DNA from: a virus
DNA: 64,000 nt
Virus record (IMG/VR): IMGVR_UViG_3300033233_000017
Location: 1 to 64,000 of that record
Direction: 5' to 3' (one strand)
In this document: piece by piece, positions 37,514 through 46,500 of the stretch
Layout of the letters: every line of letters begins with the position of its first letter
Numbering within the stretch: the stretch's first letter is position 1
The notes under the pieces: generated by a model
Told to the model about the DNA's origin: nothing
Database searches by the model: none
Seen by the model: only the letters and a program-made list of their open reading frames with translations
Program-made: the position numbers and the translations under genes

Positions 37514-37983
37514 ATATACTCGACGAAACAGTGGACTGGCAGGAAGCAGACACAGACAGCCCCCCGGTGTTGCGTTTCTTCGTTCCCGGAATCCCCCGAC
37601 CCGGAGGCAGCAAGAAGGGCTTTTATAACGCCAAGATGCGGCGCGTCATCATCACGGAGGACTGCAAAAAGAACAAAGACTGGCGGGCAAGCGTGGCGCT
37701 GTGTGCGTCGGAAGCCTGCAAGTCGCCGCTGCAAGGGCCACTGAAGTTCACGTTCAGGTTCCTGCTTCCGCGACCTAAAGGCCATTTCGGGAAGCGCGGG
37801 TTGCTGGCGTCCGCGCCCAAATATCCGACCACAAAGCCAGATGGCAGTAAGCTCGCTAGGGGAACGGAAGATTCGCTGACCGGCATCGTATGGCGTGACG
37901 ATGCCCAAGTGGTGCGGCAGACGGTAAGCAAAGACTACACCCTAGACACGCCGGGATGCTGGATCACAGTGGAGGAGTTGTGA
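37510..37983 (+). CDS. rusA: RusA-type Holliday junction resolvase
   Basis: 157 aa. FFVPGIPRPGGSKKGFYNAK at the N-terminus and KPDGSKLARGTEDSLTGIVW, RDDAQVVRQTVSKDY at the C-terminus carry the conserved Asp residues of RusA (KPD..KL.R...D.L.G...DD). It resolves four-way DNA junctions made by recombination or replication. Closely packed with the preceding HNH gene. Confidence 0.88.
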   Translation: MNILDETVDWQEADTDSPPVLRFFVPGIPRPGGSKKGFYNAKMRRVIITEDCKKNKDWRASVALCASEACKSPLQGPLKFTFRFLLPRPKGHFGKRGLLASAPKYPTTKPDGSKLARGTEDSLTGIVWRDDAQVVRQTVSKDYTLDTPGCWITVEEL

Positions 37984-37988
37984 ACTCG

Positions 37989-38912
37989 ATGAACAGTTGG
38001 CATAGCTATCCATCCATATACAATCTCGGGCACCGCTACATCGCGGACCTACTCACCGTGCCCGTAAACGTGGAAGAAAAAATTGACGGGTCGCAGTTCT
38101 CTTGGGGGACCACAGAGGACGGCGAGATCATGATTCGGTCCAAGGGCGCGGTCATGATTACCGACGCTCCAGAGAAGATGTTCACGGCGGCGGTGGCTAC
38201 CGTCAAGGAACTCGCGCCAATTCTGCATCCCGGTTGGACCTATCGCGCGGAGTACCTCGCCAAGCCCAAACACAATGCTTTGGCGTACGACCGAATCCCC
38301 AAACGGAACGTCATACTGTTCGACGTGAGCACAGGGGAAGAGTCCTACTTGTCGTACTCCGACAAGCAGATGGAAGCGGAACGGATCGGGTTGGAGTGCG
38401 TTCCGCTGCTACACACTGGGTCTATCGCCAATGTGGAAGAATTCCGCGCCTTCTTGGATAGGGAGAGTGTGCTCGGTGGGCAGAAGATCGAAGGCGTGGT
38501 GGTTAAGCCCTCCAGTTACAACCTGTTCGGCAAGGACAAGAAATGCCTCATGGGGAAGTTCGTCAGCGAAGCGTTCAAAGAGGTTCACACGAAAGAGTGG
38601 AAGAATACAAACCCTTCGCAGAACGACATCCTCGATCTGCTGGGAGCGTCATATCGCACCCCTGCTCGGTGGAACAAGGCCGTGCTGCACTTGACCGAGA
38701 TCGGCGCGCTTGAGGGCTCTCCGAAAGATATCGGTTCCCTCATGAAAGAGGTTCCAGCAGACATCGAGAAGGAATGCGCCGACGAGATCAAAGAAAAGCT
38801 GTACGCCTGGGCTTGGCCGCACATCCGGCGTAAGGTAGTTTCTGGCCTTCCTGAGTGGTACAAAGGCGAGCTTCTTAACTCCCAATTCACAATCCCGGAG
38901 CCAACCAAATGA
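37989..38912 (+). CDS. RNA ligase
   Basis: 307 aa. The adenylation site is KIDG with K31 (NVEEKIDGSQFSWG), followed by EYLAKPKHNALAYDRIPKRN, FDVSTGEE and the motif IV signature IEGVVVK (E168-K173). This is the nucleotidyltransferase fold of T4 Rnl2-like RNA ligases. Phage RNA ligases repair RNA, often tRNAs cut by host defence nucleases. No polynucleotide kinase is visible in this window, so it must act alone or on ready-made ends. Confidence 0.88.
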   Translation: MNSWHSYPSIYNLGHRYIADLLTVPVNVEEKIDGSQFSWGTTEDGEIMIRSKGAVMITDAPEKMFTAAVATVKELAPILHPGWTYRAEYLAKPKHNALAYDRIPKRNVILFDVSTGEESYLSYSDKQMEAERIGLECVPLLHTGSIANVEEFRAFLDRESVLGGQKIEGVVVKPSSYNLFGKDKKCLMGKFVSEAFKEVHTKEWKNTNPSQNDILDLLGASYRTPARWNKAVLHLTEIGALEGSPKDIGSLMKEVPADIEKECADEIKEKLYAWAWPHIRRKVVSGLPEWYKGELLNSQFTIPEPTK

Positions 38913-40261
38913 ACCCAATCTCATCACAAACATACGTTGAAGCAGCGGACTATTTCCGCAATTCGCAGCGACCGGAACAAGCGGAATTCTTCTATCGCCA
39001 AGGGCTGGTGCTCGATCCTGAATATGAGCCCGCGCTGAAGGGGCTAACTACGCTCCTGCCTATGCGGGGTCGCTATGCCGAAGCCGAACGCATGGCGAAG
39101 ACTCTCCTGGAACTCTACCCCCAGAGCGCCTGGGCTCATGCCACGCTCTGCCAAATCGACTTTCATCGAGGCAAGATCTACGACGCCTACGGGCACATCG
39201 AGCAGGCGTTGTTCCTGGACCAGAAAGAACCGTCGTTCTGCCGCCGCAAGGCGCACCTACTCCAGATCCTCGGGGACTTTTCCGCCAGCCTGGAGTGGTG
39301 GTCGAAGGCGATTGAACTCTTCCCGCTAGACCCGTCGCTCCGCACCATGCGGGCTATGGCGAATCTGACGCTCGGAAACTGGGAGGAAGGACTTCCGGAA
39401 TATGAGTTCCGATTGGCGCATACGCCTGTCATCCCGGCCAAAGGGGTCCCGAGATGGGCGGGAGATTCTCCGTTACGGGGGAAGAGGTTATTGCTGGTTC
39501 TCGAACAGGGAATCGGAGACTGCATCCAGTTCGTGCGCTTCACTGAGATTCTGTGTTGGGCTGGCGCGACCGTCAGCCTGTCCCTTCCCGAAACTCACGC
39601 GAAAGCGCTGACTCCGCTGTTCGATTGGGCGCTGCCTTTTGGCAGTATTGCTTCTCCCGACGACACCGATTTCGACTACTGGGTCCCGGCCATGTCTCTC
39701 CCGCTCCTGTGGAAATGGCGTTCACCTTCGCCGCAGTTGGCGTATGTGCGCATACCCAAAGATCCGGTTCCGCTTCCAGGGGATGCTCCGCACGTGGGCT
39801 TCTGCTGGGCTGGAAATCCGGAGCATCCGAATGACCGCTACCGCTCGATCCACCGATCCGAAGATGCGCTGGCACTCACCTCGGTCGAGGGCATCGACGG
39901 ATACTCGCTGCAATGGCTCGGAGATGGGGCCAACGCCGCGCCGATTCTGAATGGCAACCTGAACTCCGGGATCGCGCTGACCTCGTGGGTGGACACGGCT
40001 AGGTCAATCGAGCAACTGGATCTGGTCGTCACGGTCGATACCGCTATCGCGCACCTCGCCGGCGCGATGGGCAAGCCCGTGTGGTTGTTGGTCGCATCGA
40101 ACCCGGACTGGCGCTGGGGTTTGCGCGGAGAGAAGACCAACTGGTATCCGACTATGAAGATCTTCCGGTCTAGCGGGCTGGACAATTGGCAACCGGTGAT
40201 TGAGCGCGTGCGCGCCGACCTCGCGGCGCTGGTGGAGGAAAGGAGCGAAGCGCGTGCCTGA
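38909..40261 (+). CDS. TPR-domain glycosyltransferase-like protein
   Basis: 450 aa. Residues about 1-170 are tetratricopeptide repeats (AEFFYRQGLVLDPEYEPALK, ASLEWWSKAIELFPLDPSLR); from about 185 the chain has the GT-B look of heptosyl- or O-GlcNAc-type transferases (LLLVLEQGIGDCIQFVRF, HVGFCWAGNPEHPNDRYRS, DLVVTVDTAIAHLAGAMGKP). It probably transfers a sugar to a protein or DNA. A second glycosyltransferase and a methyltransferase lie nearby. Contains a palindrome copy. Confidence 0.8.
   Translation: MNPISSQTYVEAADYFRNSQRPEQAEFFYRQGLVLDPEYEPALKGLTTLLPMRGRYAEAERMAKTLLELYPQSAWAHATLCQIDFHRGKIYDAYGHIEQALFLDQKEPSFCRRKAHLLQILGDFSASLEWWSKAIELFPLDPSLRTMRAMANLTLGNWEEGLPEYEFRLAHTPVIPAKGVPRWAGDSPLRGKRLLLVLEQGIGDCIQFVRFTEILCWAGATVSLSLPETHAKALTPLFDWALPFGSIASPDDTDFDYWVPAMSLPLLWKWRSPSPQLAYVRIPKDPVPLPGDAPHVGFCWAGNPEHPNDRYRSIHRSEDALALTSVEGIDGYSLQWLGDGANAAPILNGNLNSGIALTSWVDTARSIEQLDLVVTVDTAIAHLAGAMGKPVWLLVASNPDWRWGLRGEKTNWYPTMKIFRSSGLDNWQPVIERVRADLAALVEERSEARA
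39742..39755. repeat. 14-bp dispersed palindrome, copy 9
   Basis: GTATGTGCGCATAC within the glycosyltransferase gene. Confidence 0.72.
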
Positions 40262-40619
40262 GCAAGAACAGAAGGTCCTAATTTCGGAATGGATTTCCGC
40301 ATGGGCGGTGAACGATAAGCCCACTCAAGAACGGGCTAATCAGGGCTTGAATGCCACGGGTCTGTGGGCGTACGAGGCCGGTTCTGGGTTGCCAATAATC
40401 AGCCATTGGTATAACGGCCAGATTAAGCCAGGAATGCGTTTTATTTGGAATCCTGGGGGTACGGAACAAAAATGCCGAGTCACCCGTGTGACAACCGGAG
40501 GCGATGAGCCACTGGTGTGGTGCGTAGATGTGGCGGGCGGACCGGAGTTCTATAACGAGGAAAGCCATTTCCGGGCTATGGTAGCCCCAGTTGGTGAAGG
40601 GGGGCAATCGCGTGCCTAA
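40254..40619 (+). CDS. Hypothetical protein, 121 aa
   Basis: Starts with GTG inside the end of the previous gene; AAGGAG is ten bases upstream. The C-terminal half is a strand-rich barrel (QIKPGMRFIWNPGGTEQKCR, PLVWCVDVAGG). Function unknown. Confidence 0.5.
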   Translation: MPEQEQKVLISEWISAWAVNDKPTQERANQGLNATGLWAYEAGSGLPIISHWYNGQIKPGMRFIWNPGGTEQKCRVTRVTTGGDEPLVWCVDVAGGPEFYNEESHFRAMVAPVGEGGQSRA

Positions 40620-40631
40620 AGGTGGAAGACT

Positions 40632-41099
40632 ATGCCGCGTAAATCCCCACCGCTGTTAACCGTCTGCCGTAAGGGGCTGCATCCCTTTACAGAGGACAAC
40701 TGCACATACTACAACGGCCACCGCCGCTGTCGAGCCTGCATCCGCTTATCCAAGCGGCGGCAGGTGCTTCGCAATCGTAAGACGCAAGACCTTGATCCAG
40801 AAGTAGAGTTAGTCCGGCCCGCTGAAATTCCGCATGGGTTTTCGGTGCGCCCGGTTAAGGGGTTCTGGCCGAGCGTCATGCGCAGGCTATCACTGGTGCC
40901 CAAAGGACACGCGCTCAAGATCGACTTCGGAGCGGACTACTTACCCAATTTGCCTTATCTCTACGAAACGGCGCGGGCGGAAGGCGTCAAATTCCGCGCG
41001 ATTTGCCGTAACCAGATCACCTACCTAATTCGCACAGGATCATACGCTCATGCTCAAGGAACTGTGGATCGGTCTGCTGCATTGGCTCGGGTTTCATGA
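40632..41099 (+). CDS. Zinc-finger DNA-binding-like protein, 155 aa
   Basis: CRKGLHPFTEDNCTYYNGHR and CRACIRLSKRRQ form the paired Cys/His zinc module found in many phage HNH-associated proteins; the rest is basic and helical. No catalytic HNH is seen. It overlaps the next gene by 50 bases. Confidence 0.6.
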   Translation: MPRKSPPLLTVCRKGLHPFTEDNCTYYNGHRRCRACIRLSKRRQVLRNRKTQDLDPEVELVRPAEIPHGFSVRPVKGFWPSVMRRLSLVPKGHALKIDFGADYLPNLPYLYETARAEGVKFRAICRNQITYLIRTGSYAHAQGTVDRSAALARVS

Positions 41100-41289
41100 C
41101 TGGCAGGAATGCGGGTTTAGCTACGTCTCCCCGCTGACCACCACGACGCTGCAAGGAGAACCGGATAGTTTCATGCCGGTTCTGCACGGAGCGTCTCACC
41201 TCTACTTCCGCTGCTCTCGTTGCCCAGATGCAGTGAAGGAAGTTATCGTCTCCGGAAATTTTCGGGCAACGTCACGGAGGGCGGAGTGA
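41050..41289 (+). CDS. Small protein with CxxC knuckle, 79 aa
   Basis: Begins with an aromatic, partly hydrophobic helix (MLKELWIGLLHWLGFHDW) and ends with a FRCSRCPDAVKE metal knuckle. Lies wholly between and overlapping both neighbours. Function unknown. Confidence 0.5.
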   Translation: MLKELWIGLLHWLGFHDWQECGFSYVSPLTTTTLQGEPDSFMPVLHGASHLYFRCSRCPDAVKEVIVSGNFRATSRRAE

Positions 41290-42383
41290 TACACGTTGCT
41301 ATGCCTACGGGCGATTTCCATGGATGGGGCGTCTGCGGGACGCAACTGCTGAAACACATCCCCGGCGCAACCCCTATCGAGGATTTCGAATTCCCACTCA
41401 TAGTGGGCAATCCGGTGCTCCAGGCCATCCAGGGTGTCAATCTACTGCCGCTGCGACCGAATATCTCAAGTTCGGTCGCCAACATCGGTTACGCCTTCAT
41501 CGAAGACGACGAACTGGTCAAGCGGTACGTGCCCAACGGGGAACGCTACTTCGACCACATCGTCGGCGGCAGCAGGTGGTGTGCGCAGATTCTCCGCAAC
41601 GCGGGGCTCAAGAACGTGTCGGACATCCCGCAGGGCGTGGACTATGAGCAGTTCAGCGCATTCACCCCCGCGAATCGAACCCGCTATCGGGATGACTTCG
41701 TGATCTACAGCGGCGGCAAGATCGAGTACCGCAAGGGCACGGATCTAGTCATCGAAGCGGTGCGCGTCATGATGCAGCGGCACGACAATGTTCGGCTCCT
41801 GCCCATGTGGTACAACCCATGGCCGGAGACCATGAAGACGCTGGCACAGTCACGGCTCGAACTGAACCTGTCACTATGCACAAACAGCCCCTACGCCTGC
41901 GTCAACTTCATCCACGACACCCTGCATCGCAACGGCATCCCACTTGACCGGGTGATCCCGATCCGGCAAGTGCCCAACGGGGCGGCGGTAGCCGAGTACA
42001 TCCACAACTGCGACGTGGGCCTGTTCGCCAGCCGCTGCGAAGGCGGCACGAATCTAGGGCTCATGGAGACGCTGGCTTGCGGGATACCCTGCATCGCCAG
42101 TAATAACACCGGGCACGAGGACGTAATTGACGAGGGGGTGTTGCCGCTGTACAAGCAGACTCCCGTGCTCACATCCGGAGTCCATACGTGGTACGAGTCC
42201 GACGTGGAAGAGATGATTGAGGCGCTGGAGTGGTGCTACAGACACCGGGGCGACGCCGAGTACCGCGAGATGGGGGATCTGGCACGCCAGTGGATGCGGC
42301 TCAACTTCACTTGGGACGGCGCAGCGAAGCAGTTTATGGACATTGCGCGCGTATGCGCGCGTACGTCAGAGGAAGGAAAGTGA
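41286..42383 (+). CDS. GT4-type glycosyltransferase
   Basis: 365 aa from a GTG overlapping the upstream stop. IYSGGKIEYRKGTDLVIEAV, then IHNCDVGLFASRCEGGTNLG LMETLACGIPCIASNNTGH is the hallmark of retaining GT-B family 4 enzymes: the nucleotide-sugar site E..GTNLGLME. It transfers a sugar to an unknown acceptor. Its last codons (VCARTSEEGK) contain a copy of the 14-bp palindrome. Confidence 0.85.
   Translation: MIHVAMPTGDFHGWGVCGTQLLKHIPGATPIEDFEFPLIVGNPVLQAIQGVNLLPLRPNISSSVANIGYAFIEDDELVKRYVPNGERYFDHIVGGSRWCAQILRNAGLKNVSDIPQGVDYEQFSAFTPANRTRYRDDFVIYSGGKIEYRKGTDLVIEAVRVMMQRHDNVRLLPMWYNPWPETMKTLAQSRLELNLSLCTNSPYACVNFIHDTLHRNGIPLDRVIPIRQVPNGAAVAEYIHNCDVGLFASRCEGGTNLGLMETLACGIPCIASNNTGHEDVIDEGVLPLYKQTPVLTSGVHTWYESDVEEMIEALEWCYRHRGDAEYREMGDLARQWMRLNFTWDGAAKQFMDIARVCARTSEEGK
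42351..42364. repeat. 14-bp dispersed palindrome, copy 10
   Basis: GTATGCGCGCGTAC at the extreme 3' end of the glycosyltransferase gene. Confidence 0.75.
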
Positions 42384-42466
42384 ACGCACAAGAGTTGTAC
42401 CTAAACGACGGCGGGACCCGGCAAGAAAATGGGCAGGTAATGGTTCGGGTGAGGAACCATGACTGA
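42380..42466 (+). CDS. 28-aa micro-protein
   Basis: GTG overlaps the preceding stop, with GGAAGGAA upstream; the stop overlaps the next gene by eight bases. Peptide of polar, strand-forming residues ending MVRVRNHD. It may serve mainly to couple translation. Confidence 0.4.
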   Translation: MNAQELYLNDGGTRQENGQVMVRVRNHD

Positions 42467-43079
42467 CGAACTCGCGCTGTTTCTGAAGCACTGCCGGGAA
42501 GATATCTACCCAGAGCCGGACAACGAAGGCTCCCGGCAACTGATTCAGCGGCAGTGGCGTGAATTTTTGAATCAGTGCCGCGACCTGCCGCTCCCGGCCA
42601 ACATCCTCGATCTCGGATGCGGGAATGGAGAATCCTTGCGCTTGATGCGGGCGGCGGGCCATTTCCCGACCGGGCTGACAGCGAACCCGGTTGAGTTTGA
42701 GAGCCTGATCGGGGAAGGGTTTGCTATCTCCTGCGTGGACATGCACGAGGCCGAATTCGAGCCTGGGTACTTCCACGCGATCTGGGCTCGGCATATACTG
42801 GAACACAGCCCGATCCCATATTTCATGCTGGCTAAGATCAATCGGGCGTTGTGCATCGGAGGGTATCTCTACGTGGAGGTTCCTTGCCCTGCTACCGACA
42901 GCCGCCACGAGCAGAACCGCCAGCACTTCTCGGTGCTCGGGTGGGAAATGTGGCACGCCCTGTTCTGCCGCAGCGGTTTTAGGAGCCTCTCATCACGCAG
43001 CATTCCAATTTGCACGGAAGGCGGATGGAATGACCGGTACTGGGAGTTCTGCTTGCAGAAGGTAACTGAGCGAGGATAG
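42459..43079 (+). CDS. Class I SAM-dependent methyltransferase
   Basis: 206 aa. Motif I ILDLGCGNGESL (from about residue 49), then SCVDMHEAEFEPGYFHAIWA and RHILEHSPIPYFMLAKINRA, GGYLYVEVP complete the Rossmann fold. It resembles the small methyltransferases that sit beside glycosyltransferases in capsule or surface-sugar clusters, so a sugar or protein substrate is more likely than DNA. Confidence 0.82.
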   Translation: MTDELALFLKHCREDIYPEPDNEGSRQLIQRQWREFLNQCRDLPLPANILDLGCGNGESLRLMRAAGHFPTGLTANPVEFESLIGEGFAISCVDMHEAEFEPGYFHAIWARHILEHSPIPYFMLAKINRALCIGGYLYVEVPCPATDSRHEQNRQHFSVLGWEMWHALFCRSGFRSLSSRSIPICTEGGWNDRYWEFCLQKVTERG

Positions 43080-43104
43080 TTTGGGAACATTCAAGGGAGG
43101 CGGC

Positions 43105-43554
43105 ATGAGCGAAGGAGAAGCGCGACAGGCGCGGGGCTTGGGACCATGGAACCAGGAACAGGTGGGCCGCACTATCGGCCAGATCATCGGGGAGATCGAC
43201 GCGGAACGTCTCGCGGCGAACAGCACTTCGGGGCAAGAACTCAACGCGGCCATGGAGCAGGGACGCAACCGGGCACGAGAAGAAACTCGCAATGCCCCTG
43301 TGCCGGAAATCCCAGGGCAACTCGTAACGCTGAGCCAATCTTCGGTTTGGCTTGACGCTTTGCGTCGGAGATCCCCGTTCGGAGTGACTTTAGCGGCTGA
43401 CGCCTTTTTTATCCGAACGGCTTCCGCTTCCGAATCCGGAGAAATTGGTGGACGCATCCAGTACTCTGCGTCGAGCGTACTGGAACCGCCGAAGTCTCCA
43501 GAACCGGAGATCCCTCCGCTGCGTCCCGTGCGCCGGATCAATTTGGACGATTGA
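43105..43554 (+). CDS. Hypothetical protein, 149 aa
   Basis: GGGAGG precedes the ATG. The first 75 residues are helical and Gln/Glu-rich, the rest polar, ending in a Pro-rich tail (LEPPKSPEPEIPPLRPVRRI). Last plus-strand gene before the virion block; it converges with the 3115-aa gene with only five bases between. Function unknown. Confidence 0.5.
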   Translation: MSEGEARQARGLGPWNQEQVGRTIGQIIGEIDAERLAANSTSGQELNAAMEQGRNRAREETRNAPVPEIPGQLVTLSQSSVWLDALRRRSPFGVTLAADAFFIRTASASESGEIGGRIQYSASSVLEPPKSPEPEIPPLRPVRRINLDD

Positions 43555-43559
43555 GGATC

Positions 43560-46500
43560 TTATTTGCGCGGAGGTTCAACTACTTTTTTGAACCGTACAT
43601 CTGGCGCATTTCCTCCGCGAAGGATTTTGGCCCTTTCTCTTGAAAGACTTCGGCTAGGTGGTTGACCCGAGCCTGCTTTGCGAACTGCTCCTTCGCCTGC
43701 GCCTTGGCTCGGTTCACTGCCTCCTTCGGCCACGTTATGCTGTCTTGCGAGGATTCCGGATCGGACTCTTGGGCTGGCATACCTGTAGAAATCATAGACC
43801 CTCTCTCCGTGGTGTTCAAAGACTTTCTGCAACATATCGGACATCAGGGAAATGTCTTCCTCCAACGTCAACCCCAGACGGGCATAGCCACCAGACATCC
43901 CATCCGCCATCACTTCTCGGACCAGCGTGTCCGGGTCTTGCTCGTACTCGTAGCGTTCTACCAACCGCTGCGATGCGCGGCGGTAGAGCGGGTGGATTTC
44001 CATGGACTCGTAATTAAACATCTTCCCGATGGCCGCTTGATGGCGGTGCTGTATCTCATGCCGGAAAGCGCCCTTGACGCTTGCCAGCGTTTGCCCTTCC
44101 GTTGTGACCATGACAAACCCGTGCTCGTCGTTGGTATTGATGGCGTGGTCGATAGCATCGGCCAACCGGATGAGCGCGCTCCGGGACTCGCTGGTCATGT
44201 TCGGGTACGGATCTTCCCGCAGCAGACCAGAGAGAGACGTGGCATCTTCGGCAGTGATGTGGACACCGCCAAAGCTCGGAACCGGTGTCTCATTGATGTG
44301 GGAGAACGCGGCGCGCAGCACCCGCATGGCAGCGTCATTAATGAAGAGATGCGCAGGCTTCGCTCCTGCCCTATCGCGGTAGCGGAAGTCGGCTTTCCCA
44401 AAGATGTCCATGGGCTTGTCGGTCGGAAGGACCGGGTTGTCGTTAAGGCCGGACGGAGCGCGCAGCGCCTTCGGAGGCTCCGCGACGGCGGTATTGCCGG
44501 CCTTCTGGAACTGCGGTTGCCCCTCGTAGAGCACGGACTTGCGCATCTCAGGAGTGATGTCGAGGGAGTGGAGTTCGTGGTATCTTGCGGGAACTCCTTT
44601 CATCCCCACTACGTCTTCTCCAGGGACGCGCACGGTCCCGACTTTCGCTCCCCACTTCTTAGCGTACTTGTTGGCGTAGGCGGGGAGGATCTTATCGTAG
44701 AAACTAGCCATCCCGGAGCCACCAACCTTCAGGTCTAGGCCAGAGTATTCCAATGCTTCACCTGTTGGTTTTGTTTGCGCGTCAGTGACGATCTTTTCTG
44801 CCAAGTCCTTCGGTTCGAATGTGCCGGGAACGATGTCATAGTCGCCTGACCCCTTGGGAGTGTAGGAAAGCGTAAATTTTCCATCACTCTGCTTCCGCGC
44901 CAGTACGGAGTCAATCTGTTTCGACAAGTCGTATCGTTCTGCCTGCTCGTAGTGCCGCACCGCTTCCGCGTGCTGGTCCCATATCTGCTGCACCTCTGCT
45001 GCGGGTGCTCCGTTGCGCTGTCGCCATTGGGCTTCGCGCTCCAACCTCCGCGCTTCTTCCGCCCACTCGGGTCCAGTCTTCCCGCCCGCTGGCGAGTGTG
45101 TGATCTCCTTGACTTCGACCGCGTTCTGCTTCAAGTAGTCGAGCACTTCGGCCTTGGAGACCTTCTGGCCTTTCTTGCTCTCCAGCCAGTCGTCCAGCCC
45201 GGTCCACTTCGCTTCATCGGCTTTTCCGAATTGACGCACGATGTTTGTGACCTGCTCCGCAGACGCAGCAGCAGGCATCTTCGCCTCCAGAGCTTTGGCG
45301 GTCGGAGAGAACCACATGGGCGCGAGTTGCGGCGGTTCTTCCACCGCTTCGGTAGTCTTCTGGAAACTTGGACCGCGAACGGGAGGCTTCGGTGTCTCTT
45401 GTATGCGCGCAGACGTGGGCGATTTCATCACCTCGTTAGTTACGTCAACCGCGTACGGTCCTTCCGCATCATGCTCAATCCTGAGTACGCGAGCAATGTT
45501 GGATGCGGGGATGGGTGTTTTGGATGAAAACTCGCCAGCACCTTCATGCACCAACGAAGCGGTTTTTTTTACCTCAAGCAGATAACCGGGCTTAGCGATG
45601 TAACTGGTCGCGATGCTTGGCCTATCACTAAAAAACGTAAGCCCCGCGTGCTGCGTCTTCTTTAGCCTCGCTGCTGTTTCACCACTGGATTCGATTTTCC
45701 CGGATGACAGGATCTTTTGAAGTTCCGCCTCTCCTTCAGATCCGCGATACACGTATCCGTCTTGTAGGCGAGAATGCCCATAGAACGCAATCTCCGCCGT
45801 GTTCGTGTCGGGCTCCTTGGCTGATGGGCGCGCATACGCCTTCCCGCCTAGCGGGATCTCGACCTTGTTGCCGTCCTTTCCCGAGAACTTAACCCGGTCG
45901 ATGGTGACGTTCTTTCCGTCCAGCGCGGCGCTTCCGGCGTACTGCTCTCCGCGCCCCGGCTTCACGTAGGCCACGGTCACGTGCGGCTTGTAGGTGGGGT
46001 GCGTGTCGGTGACTTCGAGCGCTCCGGAGATCTTCTTGTTGAGACGGCGCAGGTCCGGCGAGTCCACGTCGATCTTCACCACGTCGGCGTCGTCGTTCTG
46101 GGACAGCGAGGTCTTCCCGAGTTTTACCGTGACGGGTGGCTCGTTCGCGAGTAGCGCCCGCACTTTGGCCGGATCGCTCGTGTGCAATCCATACTTCACC
46201 GTAACGTGCGGCTCAGTCTCCCGACCATTGGCTGCGAGGTCCCTTCCGGGAATCTTGGCTGCTTCCGCCTTGACCTTGGACGCAAGGGACGCGGGCAGGT
46301 TCACCTGCGTCGATGAGAACTCGTGCCGCCACGGCTCGCTCTCCATCTCTTTGGACGGTGGTTCGCCAGTCCGCTGGAAGCGCGGTGGCGTTCTGGTGCG
46401 ACGGTGCCACATGCTCTGCGAATCCCGAAACTTGGTGCCAAGTTTGATCCCGGCGTCGGAGAGCATGTCACCGTACTTCTGCTGTTCCGACTGCGGGAAG

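Noticed and set aside
39411-39424. Half-matches to the 14-bp palindrome (also near 15252, 45834, 55836, 58809 and 59368)
   Set aside because: Only one arm matches, so they were not counted among the fourteen copies.
43662-44738. Large plus-strand frames opposite the polyvalent and virion genes (for example 43662-44738, 54843-55937, 60481-61872)
   Set aside because: Antisense shadows of high-GC coding sequence; the minus-strand frames carry the domain motifs.
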